A DNA stretch of 21,828 nucleotides from an uncultured Elusimicrobia bacterium (lineage in GTDB: Bacteria > Elusimicrobiota > Elusimicrobia > UBA1565 > UBA9628), in NCBI GenBank assembly GCA_903874575.1, contig CAIQSZ010000441.1, positions 1-21,828 on the forward strand, in the 5' to 3' direction. The notes under the pieces were generated by a model. That model saw nothing but the letters and a program-made list of their open reading frames with translations. It did no database searches and was not told the DNA's origin. The stretch's first letter is position 1; each line of letters begins with the position of its first letter. The translations under genes and the position numbers were made by a program. Of the stretch, positions 10,609 to 16,716 are shown in pieces.

Positions 10609-11516
10609 TATTTTTTAAGGATATTTATGATTCTATCGAAATCATCGAAGCCAAAGAAGTGGATCTGAAGGACGCCTTTCGATGGATTCTTGCGGGTCTT
10701 GATGACGACCTTAGTGCCTAGAGACAGTTGTAGAGACTCTTCAAGGGAACGTAAGTCCGCTGGTTTTTGGTTGGGTGTCGCCTTGGGTTCGGGTTCGGTT
10801 GTCGTCTGAGGTTCACCGGATTCTATTTGTTTCGCTATAGATTCCGTCTCACGTACTGAAAGTTTTCCCTCCAGAACTTTTTGGAACACCGCATGTCGGA
10901 GATTCGGGTCGCTTACCATCAGCAAGGCCCGACCATGTCCTTCACTGATTTGTCCGAATTGGAGCGCTTTTTGAATCTCTTCGGGTAATTCGAGTAAGCG
11001 CAAGGTATTGGATATACCAGACTTCGACTTTCCCACCTCCTCTCCAAGTTCGGTCTGATTGATCCCGAACTCCTTCATAAGTCGAAGATATCCGAGAGCG
11101 ACCTCGATAGGGTTTAGATCAGAGCGTTGTAGATTTTCGATGAGCGTTAGGGCCAGGCGCTGCTTATCGTCTTTCGGTTGGCGAACGACGACATCGATTT
11201 CATTTAGTCCCGCCAACTGAGTTGCGCGCCAGCGTCGTTCTCCGGCGATTAGTTCATAGGAACGCGAGACGGAATCATATGAGACGACTATCGGCTGGGC
11301 GAGTCCGTGTTGTTTTATCGAAGACGCCAACTCGCCGAGGGACTCTGGATCGAAGTGCTTGCGGGGCTGGAGATGGTTGACCCGAATATTATCGATCGCT
11401 ACCTTCATAGGCGATCCAGTAGGCTGAGCGGGAAGTGGGCCGTCTGTTGGAGACGCCGCGATAGGAGCGTTCGGGATGAGGGCGGAGAGGCCGCGGCCCA
11501 GAGCTTTTCGTGTCAT
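10608..11516 (-). CDS. parB: chromosome-partitioning protein ParB (Spo0J-like)
   Basis: ParB is a CTP-dependent clamp that loads on parS and spreads along DNA to organise the origin region with ParA. The 302-residue protein has the N-terminal ParA-contacting LGRGLSALI (6-14), the CTP-binding GERRWR (92-97) and the ENLQRSDLNPIE segment (about 127-138). The parS-recognition helix-turn-helix lies at about 153-174 (NQTELGEEVGKSKSGISNTL), and a dimerisation region is at the C terminus after a variable linker of Pro/Glu/Thr. Length and domain order match chromosomal ParB rather than plasmid types. The start overlaps the parA stop by four bases. Base composition is clearly AT-richer than most genes in the window. 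Confidence 0.96.
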   Translation of the reverse strand: MTRKALGRGLSALIPNAPIAASPTDGPLPAQPTGSPMKVAIDNIRVNHLQPRKHFDPESLGELASSIKQHGLAQPIVVSYDSVSRSYELIAGERRWRATQLAGLNEIDVVVRQPKDDKQRLALTLIENLQRSDLNPIEVALGYLRLMKEFGINQTELGEEVGKSKSGISNTLRLLELPEEIQKALQFGQISEGHGRALLMVSDPNLRHAVFQKVLEGKLSVRETESIAKQIESGEPQTTTEPEPKATPNQKPADLRSLEESLQLSLGTKVVIKTRKNPSKGVLQIHFFGFDDFDRIINILKK

Positions 11517-12328
11517 ACGGGATTCTCCGTGATATCTTGGCGCGCCGGCTCGGCAGGGAAATACTGCCCGCGGCGGGAAAGAAATTCCCGAGCGAAAGCC
11601 ATATAAGCTTCAGCTCCTCGCGACTTTTCATCGTACTGGAATATGCTTTGGCCAAAACCAGGTGCTTCGGCTAGTCTGATGTTCCTAGGGATGATCGCAT
11701 TAAACATCTTCGGACCAAAGAACTTAGCGACCTCTTCTTTCACTTGGTTCGAGAGAGTCATGCGAGAGTCGAACATGGTCAGGACCCCCCCCTCTATATC
11801 GAGTCTTTGGTTCAAGGCGTTTTTCACCTTATCAACAGCTCCTGTGAATTGAGCAAGTCCTTCCATCGAATAGTATTCACCTTGGATCGGAATTATTATC
11901 TTATCAGCTGAATTAAGAGCATTGACAGTTAAAAGACCTAAAGATGGAGGGCAGTCGATTATGATGTATGAAAAACGACTTTTAACGGCTGAAATCGCCC
12001 CCTTCAATCGGCTTTCACGGGCTAAAGCAGAGGTTAATTCTATTTCAGCGCCGGCTAAATCGTTATTTGAACCAGAAACAGAGAGTTTTGGGAGATTTGA
12101 CCCTTTCACGGTCTTTTCCAGTGGGATCAGGTCTACCAGAACGTCATATATGTTTGGGTCGAATTCTCCCTTGTTGAATCCGAGCCCAGAGGTAGCGTTT
12201 CCCTGCGGGTCCATATCGATGAGTAAAGTCTCATTGCCAAGAATGGCTAAAGCTGATGCGAGGTTGACGGCGGTGGTTGTTTTTCCAACCCCCCCCTTTT
12301 GATTTGCGATTGCAATCACTTCAGCCAT
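11513..12328 (-). CDS. parA: chromosome-partitioning ATPase ParA (Soj-like)
   Basis: ParA is a deviant-Walker ATPase that dimerises on nucleoid DNA and moves ParB-parS complexes. The 271-residue protein has the deviant Walker A motif NQKGGVGKTTT (Lys11 and Lys16), the A' motif IDMDPQG (Asp40) and Walker B IIIDCPPS (Asp125). There is no N-terminal DNA-binding extension, which fits the chromosomal Soj type. The ATG at 12328 has no Shine-Dalgarno; instead, one of two 17-bp direct repeats ends 5 bases before it. Two stretches of eight G on the coding strand occur within the gene (Walker A and the EGGV region), yet the frame is intact. parA and parB are AT-rich compared with flanking genes. Confidence 0.97.
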   Translation of the reverse strand: MAEVIAIANQKGGVGKTTTAVNLASALAILGNETLLIDMDPQGNATSGLGFNKGEFDPNIYDVLVDLIPLEKTVKGSNLPKLSVSGSNNDLAGAEIELTSALARESRLKGAISAVKSRFSYIIIDCPPSLGLLTVNALNSADKIIIPIQGEYYSMEGLAQFTGAVDKVKNALNQRLDIEGGVLTMFDSRMTLSNQVKEEVAKFFGPKMFNAIIPRNIRLAEAPGFGQSIFQYDEKSRGAEAYMAFAREFLSRRGQYFPAEPARQDITENPV

Positions 12329-12333
12329 ATATT

Positions 12334-12350
12334 GTTCAAACGTGAAAACT
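12334..12350. repeat. 17-bp direct repeat, copy 1 (candidate ParB/ParA operator)
   Basis: GTTCAAACGTGAAAACT occurs identically here and at 12372-12388, 38 bp apart start to start. Each copy is an imperfect palindrome around ACGT, with GTT and AAC at its ends. The half ACGTGAAAAC resembles the ACGTGAAAC half of canonical parS but has one extra A, and the other half does not match parS. This copy ends 5 bases before the parA start codon, where a ribosome-binding site would normally lie. Confidence 0.65.
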
Positions 12351-12371
12351 CTATTTTCTTGTTACAACTAA

Positions 12372-12388
12372 GTTCAAACGTGAAAACT
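12372..12388. repeat. 17-bp direct repeat, copy 2 (candidate ParB/ParA operator)
   Basis: This is the second exact copy of the 17-base element. It covers the predicted transcription start of parAB, just downstream of the TAATAT box. A protein bound here would block initiation, so autoregulation is the simplest reading. The role is inferred. Confidence 0.65.
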
Positions 12389-12393
12389 AAAAA

Positions 12394-12422
12394 ATATTAG
12401 CAAGTCGCTTTGGCGCTGTCAA
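12394..12422 (-). promoter_or_regulatory. sigma-70-type promoter of parAB
   Basis: On the minus strand TTGACA (12417-12422) is followed by exactly 17 bases and then TAATAT (12394-12399), close to the bacterial housekeeping consensus. A start near 12387 would give a leader of about 60 nt before the parA ATG at 12328. Both copies of the 17-bp repeat would lie within that leader, one at its very 5' end. The consensus fit is the best of any promoter in the window. Confidence 0.8.
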
Positions 12423-12461
12423 TAGCGTTTTATAATACATATTAAACTATTTTTAATCTAA

Positions 12462-12481
12462 TAGTGTTATGTAGTGTTATG
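12462..12481. repeat. tandem 10-bp repeat, two units
   Basis: TAGTGTTATG occurs twice in immediate succession in the most AT-rich part of the window. The second unit's ATG is the first codon of a possible 45-codon ORF. A recent duplication or a binding site are both possible; two units are too few to decide. Confidence 0.6.
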
Positions 12482-12616
12482 TATTATATTTTTACGCTGG
12501 CATCCAAAACTATTGGTTTCAGTGCCGCGGCGTCACTGGCCTTCGGGAGGGGGATCATGCATTTCACCGACGGGTTGACGTCCACCGGCAATGGAATTTC
12601 TCTGGATTGGGATTAA
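12479..12616 (+). CDS. possible small ORF (45 aa) or leader peptide
   Basis: An open frame of 45 codons runs from the ATG at 12479 to a TAA at 12616. Its first part is hydrophobic (IFTLASKTIGFSAAASLAF), as in a small membrane protein, and the end is polar (LTSTGNGISLDWD). The ATG at 12479 has no ribosome-binding site. An internal ATG at 12557 has GGAGG with a 6-base spacer and would give a 19-residue peptide, MHFTDGLTSTGNGISLDWD, that could act as a leader for the S41 gene. I recognise no homologue. It may equally be a gene remnant or chance. Confidence 0.25.
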   Translation: MYYIFTLASKTIGFSAAASLAFGRGIMHFTDGLTSTGNGISLDWD

Positions 12617-12660
12617 CTGCAACAGCTACGATCACAGCAAGGAAAACGGATCAAGACCAA

Positions 12661-12715
12661 GACGTCTGCATTGCTTCAAGTATTGCGATAGCAATCGGAC
12701 GTCGGGTATTTTTTT
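12661..12715 (+). terminator. possible intrinsic terminator or attenuator upstream of the S41 gene
   Basis: GACGTC (12661-12666) can pair with GACGTC (12698-12703), with an inner ATTGC/GCAAT pairing (12670-12674 with 12691-12695). A run of seven T (12709-12715), then C and five more T, follows after GGGTA. A second ATTGC (12682-12686) and a third GACGTC (12577-12582) offer competing pairings. The stem is short and interrupted, so terminator strength is doubtful. Confidence 0.35.
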
Positions 12716-12748
12716 CTTTTTCTTGATAGGGGGGGGATCACTCCACAG

Positions 12749-14512
12749 ATGGGACTCGCGCCAAAGCGTCCGGCATCCTTAGTCAACAGCCGAGGTCTGT
12801 TGGCGGTATGTTGTTTCGCTTTTCTGCAGACTCCCGCATGTGCAGGCGAGCCTGCGCTTCCTGACGGTGTAGGCCCCCTCGTGAGCCTCTCCAGCGCGCC
12901 GCGCGACACGGAAGCTCTCTCCGCCTTGGGACAGCTGTGGGTTTTCCTGAAATACCATCATCCTGCCGTCGCCGCCGGCAAATACGATTGGGATGCCGAA
13001 CTGCTCCGCGAACTGCCGAAAGTGCTGGCGGCGAAGGATAGGACGGAATGGGGGCTCGAGCTGGAAAGATGGTTGGATCGCCTCCCCTCGCCCGGCCGGC
13101 CCGCGTCCCGTACGCACGACGGCGATAGGCCCGACGTCAAGCTGCGGCCGGATTACGGCGACCTGTTCGACAAGGGCTATTTGCCCGACTCGCTCGTCGC
13201 CAAATTAGATCGCCTCCGAGAGAGCGAAGGCCTTTCGTCCAATCACTACATCGTAGATCGAGCCGCCGGCAGCCCTTTGATCACGAACGAAAAAGTCTAC
13301 GATGAGACGTCGTACCCCTCGGCGGGCTTGCGTCTCGCGGCCTTGTTCCGGTACTGGGGGCTCATCCAGTATTTCTTCCCATACCGCCATCTGATCGGGG
13401 AGGACTGGGGGAAAATCCTCCCGGAATTCATCCCGGCGTTCTTGAACGCGAAAAATGCCGAAGAGTATATGCTCGCCTGCCTGCGGTTGATGGGACGGAC
13501 CCATGACGGCCACGCCGGCATACGGAAGCGCAATAAAGCGCGAGACGCCTATTGGGGCAAGCTCTATCCTCCGTTTACCGTCCGATTCGTCGAGGGGCGG
13601 CTGGTCGTGAACCGCTTCTACGGCAAAGCGGACGGAGTTGCGTCCCTGGTTTCGCATGGGGACGTGATCACCCGCATCGAGGACGAACCGGTCGAGGAGC
13701 GGATCGATAAGATTCTTCCTCTCGTCCCCGCCTCGAATCAGGCCCGGCAATCGAGGGACGCCGCGCGCCTCGTCCTGCGCGGCAACACCGACAAGGTGCG
13801 GATCACGTTGCTTCATGACGGGCGCCCGCAGACGCTCGTCGTGCCCCGATCGGACTCCTGGGATATGTCGGCGGACGACATGCCGGATTTCGACAACGGG
13901 CTCACCGACATCGGCTACAAAGTCATCGAAGGCGACATCGGCTATGTCGACGCCGGGAAGTTCCTGAATCCTCAACTGCCCGAACTGAAAAAGGCGTTTG
14001 AGAATACGAAAGGCATGATCATCGACATGAGGAGCTATCCTGCCGACGACATGGCGTACACGCTAGGCGGATATTTGAAAGAGACGTCCTCGCCGTATGC
14101 CCTGTTCACCCAAAGCGACGTGCGCCGTCCCGGACTTTTCTCCTTTAGAGAACCGGTGAAGAACGGCGGTGATCTGGACCATCACTACAGCGGGACAGTG
14201 GTCGTCATCGTCAACGAGGAAACGAAGAGCAGCGGGGAATGGGCGGTCATGGCGTTCCAGAGCGCTCGCAACGTCGCGGTAATAGGATCGACGACTGCCG
14301 GAGCCGACGGGAACATCGCCGTTTTCTATCTGCCGGGCGGAATTTATACGGCATTTTCCGCCTTGGGCGTCTATTATCCCGATAGGACCGAGACGCAGCG
14401 CGTCGGCGTAAGGCTCGACGCGACCGCTTCCCCGAGCGTCGAGGGATTCCGCGAGGGCAAAGACGAATTGCTGCGAAAAGCCGTCGAGCGGATCAGACAA
14501 AGCGTTCGGTAA
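12749..14512 (+). CDS. exported S41-family (tail-specific/CtpA-like) serine protease
   Basis: S41 peptidases cleave proteins from or near their C termini, usually in the periplasm or outside the cell. The 587-residue product has a signal peptide (GLLAVCCFAFLQTPACA, cleavage near residue 33) after a basic start. The N-terminal region carries the WVFLKYHHPAV and KYDWDAEL motifs common in the large exported S41 proteins, then YWGLIQYFFPYR. A PDZ-like stretch lies near 290-320 (SHGDVITRIEDEPVEE). The C-terminal protease core includes GDIGYVDAGKF and the nucleophile motif NEETKSSGE, Ser494 being the likely catalytic serine, followed by IGSTTAGADG. The ATG at 12749 is the only ATG start in the open frame before the signal sequence. 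It is a lone plus-strand gene between minus-strand operons. The substrate is unknown. Confidence 0.88.
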   Translation: MGLAPKRPASLVNSRGLLAVCCFAFLQTPACAGEPALPDGVGPLVSLSSAPRDTEALSALGQLWVFLKYHHPAVAAGKYDWDAELLRELPKVLAAKDRTEWGLELERWLDRLPSPGRPASRTHDGDRPDVKLRPDYGDLFDKGYLPDSLVAKLDRLRESEGLSSNHYIVDRAAGSPLITNEKVYDETSYPSAGLRLAALFRYWGLIQYFFPYRHLIGEDWGKILPEFIPAFLNAKNAEEYMLACLRLMGRTHDGHAGIRKRNKARDAYWGKLYPPFTVRFVEGRLVVNRFYGKADGVASLVSHGDVITRIEDEPVEERIDKILPLVPASNQARQSRDAARLVLRGNTDKVRITLLHDGRPQTLVVPRSDSWDMSADDMPDFDNGLTDIGYKVIEGDIGYVDAGKFLNPQLPELKKAFENTKGMIIDMRSYPADDMAYTLGGYLKETSSPYALFTQSDVRRPGLFSFREPVKNGGDLDHHYSGTVVVIVNEETKSSGEWAVMAFQSARNVAVIGSTTAGADGNIAVFYLPGGIYTAFSALGVYYPDRTETQRVGVRLDATASPSVEGFREGKDELLRKAVERIRQSVR

Positions 14513-14535
14513 CGATAAAACGGATTCGAACGAGG

Positions 14536-15585
14536 CTAAGCGCGGGCCTTGCAGAGGCCGCGGCTGACGAAGGTCCAGGCCGCGAGCTTGTAGAGCAGGC
14601 GCATGCCGACGTTGGCGTCCCATTCGTCGCGCCGGTCAGGGGAGGGGGAGACTTCGACCAGGTCGAAGCCGACGATCTTTCGTCCGGAACGCGCGAGCAG
14701 TCTCAGCAGATGGTTGACCTCGGCGAGTTCCAGGCCGCCGGGTACCGGCGTTCCCGTGTGGGGGCAAAGCTTCGGGTCCAGGCCGTCGATATCGAAGGAA
14801 ATCCATACTTTTTGAGGGAGGGCGTCGACGATTCCGGCGGCGGTGCGCGTCCAGGCGGCGCCGGCGAAGCGGCGTGCGGCCAGGTCGCGGTCGAAGAACA
14901 CTCTCGCCCGAGGGCCCAGAGCATGCACGAACTCGTATTCCTGCTCGCAGAAGTCGCGGATGCCGACCTGGACGATTTTTGAAATTTGCGGGATATTCTC
15001 CATCGCGTTGTACATGATGGAGGCATGAGACCACGTGAGGCCCTCGTAGGCGACGCGCGTGTCCGAGTGCGCGTCGAAGTGGAGCAGGCCGAAGGAACCT
15101 TCTTTATCTGCGGCGGCTTGAAAAGCCCCGTATGGGACCGAGTGGTCTCCGCCGACGACGCCGGCGATCTTGCCTGCGTCGAGCAACGCTCGAGTTTCGC
15201 CTCGGACCCAATCGTTGAGGCGGCCTCCTAGGTCGTTGGCCGTTCTCAACGCCGCTTGCAGGTCTTTGCGTCCTTCGATGCGTCCGCCCGCCTTGATGAC
15301 CTTCTGCGCCGCGGCCTTCGCCGTCTTGTTCCAGGCGCGCACGTCCCGGGATTCGGGCCTCATGAAGAGGCCGGGTTCGTAGGGTTTTACAACATCGCCG
15401 TCGAACAGATCGATTTGTCCGCTCGCGGCCAGGATCGCGGCGGGTCCTTTCGAGGCTCCTCCTCCGTACGAAGTCGTGGCTTCCCAGGGCACGGGTAGAA
15501 GCACGAGCGAGGCCTCCCTCTCCGTGTGGGGGAGGCCGAAGACCCCGGAATCCTCGTCGGGGGCGGCGTTGGGGTCGAATCCCAC
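14536..15585 (-). CDS. speB: agmatinase/arginase-family ureohydrolase
   Basis: Members of this binuclear manganese family release urea from agmatine, arginine or related guanidino compounds. The 349-residue protein has all the metal motifs: GGDHS (145-149), DAHSD (171-175) and SFDIDGLDP (263-271, Asp265 and Asp267), plus GTPVPGG and FDLVEVSP (Glu311). GTPxPGG is typical of agmatinases rather than arginases. It lies 10 bp downstream of a deoxyhypusine-synthase-like gene on the same strand, and AdoMetDC and spermidine synthase genes are in the window. The substrate is therefore probably agmatine or N1-aminopropylagmatine. Formiminoglutamase or guanidinobutyrase activity cannot be excluded. The N-terminal extension with an insertion around residues 75-125 is longer than in E. 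coli SpeB. Confidence 0.88.
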   Translation of the reverse strand: MGFDPNAAPDEDSGVFGLPHTEREASLVLLPVPWEATTSYGGGASKGPAAILAASGQIDLFDGDVVKPYEPGLFMRPESRDVRAWNKTAKAAAQKVIKAGGRIEGRKDLQAALRTANDLGGRLNDWVRGETRALLDAGKIAGVVGGDHSVPYGAFQAAADKEGSFGLLHFDAHSDTRVAYEGLTWSHASIMYNAMENIPQISKIVQVGIRDFCEQEYEFVHALGPRARVFFDRDLAARRFAGAAWTRTAAGIVDALPQKVWISFDIDGLDPKLCPHTGTPVPGGLELAEVNHLLRLLARSGRKIVGFDLVEVSPSPDRRDEWDANVGMRLLYKLAAWTFVSRGLCKARA

Positions 15586-15595
15586 GACGGAACTC

Positions 15596-16654
15596 TTAAC
15601 GCGAGGCGGCGGGGACCGGAGCGTTCACGTCGTTGAGCAAGGCGTTCCAGCGCCGTTCGCGGCGCTTCTTCCAGTTGCCCTTGTGGTAGCCGTAGGAGGC
15701 GAGCGTCGGCAAGGCGATCGTCGCCTCGGCGAAGACCATCTGCTCGTCCACGACGTCCACCTTGCCCCACGAGCACGCCTCGCGCAGGGTCGAACCCGAG
15801 AGCGCTCCGTCGCGCTCGTCGGCGACCGTGATCTGCACCGCGTACTTGTGCATCTTAGGCTCGAAGCCGAGCATCTCCGCCCCGACGGTGATGTCCTGGG
15901 CGAAGTTCTTGGGCACGCCGCCGCCGATCATCAGCAGGCCGGTGTCCTTGGCCGCGAGCTTGATGCGCACGAGCTCGCGAAAATCCTTGGCCGAGTCGAT
16001 GGTCACGTGCTCTTCGGGGTTCGTCCACTGGTGGTGGAGCAGGCCGAAGCCCGCCGAACAGTCGGAGAAGGCGGGCACGAAGATCGGCACGCCCTTCCTG
16101 AAGGCCGACAGAACGATGGAATCCTTGACCTTGGCCTTCTTCACGAGATACTTGCCCATCTCCTCCAGGACTTCGCGGGAGGAGTACGGACGAGGCTTCA
16201 GCGTCCCCACGATCTCGCCGATCGTGTTGTCGCACTCGCCTAATTCGTCCTCGTCGATGAAGGTGTCGTAGATGCGGTCGACGCGCGCGCCGCGCAGCGC
16301 CTTGTCGTCCACCCACTTGGAGCCCTTGTAGTGCTTGTAGCCCAGCGCTTCGAAAAAGTCCTGGTCGACGATGTTGGCGCCGGTCGACACGATGGCGTCC
16401 ACCATGTTGCTTTCAATCATCTGCCAAACGATCTTTTTGAGCCCGGCGGAAAACAACGATCCCGCCAGGCAGAGAATGACGCTGCATTCTTTATCGGCGA
16501 GCATGCGGTCGTAGATGTCGGAGGCGCGGGCGAGGTCGCGGGCGGAGAACGCCATCTTCGAATAGGCCTCGACGAGCGGGCGGGCGTCGAACTTGGTGAC
16601 ATCGATGTGCTCGATCTGTTCCTTGAGAAGTTCCGACTTCTTGATGTTGGCCAT
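15596..16654 (-). CDS. deoxyhypusine synthase-like aminobutyltransferase
   Basis: Eukaryotic and archaeal deoxyhypusine synthase moves the aminobutyl group of spermidine to eIF5A through an enzyme-lysine imine; bacteria lack eIF5A, and their homologues are thought to make homospermidine or related products. The 352-residue protein keeps the NAD-site STGAN (90-94) and GGGVPKN (244-250), and the imine lysine in EACSWGK (Lys298, human Lys329). By a recalled alignment, human His288 is Asn250 and human Asp316 is Leu285, so the spermidine pocket differs, while Asp282 and Glu292 (human 313 and 323) are kept. GGAGGG lies 11 bases before the ATG. The ureohydrolase follows after 10 bp, supporting a role in polyamine synthesis. 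Confidence 0.9.
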   Translation of the reverse strand: MANIKKSELLKEQIEHIDVTKFDARPLVEAYSKMAFSARDLARASDIYDRMLADKECSVILCLAGSLFSAGLKKIVWQMIESNMVDAIVSTGANIVDQDFFEALGYKHYKGSKWVDDKALRGARVDRIYDTFIDEDELGECDNTIGEIVGTLKPRPYSSREVLEEMGKYLVKKAKVKDSIVLSAFRKGVPIFVPAFSDCSAGFGLLHHQWTNPEEHVTIDSAKDFRELVRIKLAAKDTGLLMIGGGVPKNFAQDITVGAEMLGFEPKMHKYAVQITVADERDGALSGSTLREACSWGKVDVVDEQMVFAEATIALPTLASYGYHKGNWKKRRERRWNALLNDVNAPVPAASR

Positions 16655-16687
16655 TTGACTCGATGCCCTCCGGCGGGGATGTAAGAG

Positions 16688-16716
16688 AAGATATTTTATA
16701 ACATTGCGTGCCGACG
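16688..16716 (-). promoter_or_regulatory. possible promoter for the deoxyhypusine-synthase-like/ureohydrolase operon
   Basis: In the 62-bp divergent gap, minus-strand TAAAAT near 16693 is preceded, 17 bases upstream, by TTCATC, which is a poor -35 match. The opposite strand reads TATAAC at 16697-16702, 5 bases before a GTG, which may serve the divergent HAD-like gene. The boxes are AT-rich islands in high-GC sequence, but the assignment is tentative. Confidence 0.35.

Larger units (their letters stand above)
12329..12748. other. 420-bp AT-rich intergenic region between parA and the S41 gene
   Basis: This is the only gap longer than 300 bases without a confidently called gene. The line 12421-12480 contains 11 G or C out of 60. 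The left part holds the parAB promoter and its repeats. A TATAAT on the plus strand at 12431-12436 could serve a transcript towards the S41 gene, although no good -35 box lies upstream. A tandem 10-bp repeat follows at 12462-12481. The right half is of more normal composition, with a possible small ORF, three GACGTC palindromes (12577, 12661, 12698), a hairpin with T-runs, and a run of eight G (12729-12736). No clear DnaA boxes, tRNA or insertion-sequence ends were seen. Confidence 0.7.

Noticed and set aside
12340..12500. Possible replication origin in the AT-rich region beside parAB
   Set aside because: No DnaA-box cluster was found on either strand, and no dnaA or dnaN gene is in the window; AT-richness alone is not enough.
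12591..12782. 63-codon plus-strand frame before the S41 gene
   Set aside because: Composition is not protein-like (poly-Phe and poly-Gly from T and G runs) and it runs into the signal peptide of the S41 gene in another frame.
12813..12850. Lipobox in the S41 protease signal sequence (TPAC)
   Set aside because: The residue three before the cysteine is Thr, not Leu or similar; ordinary cleavage after ACA is more likely.
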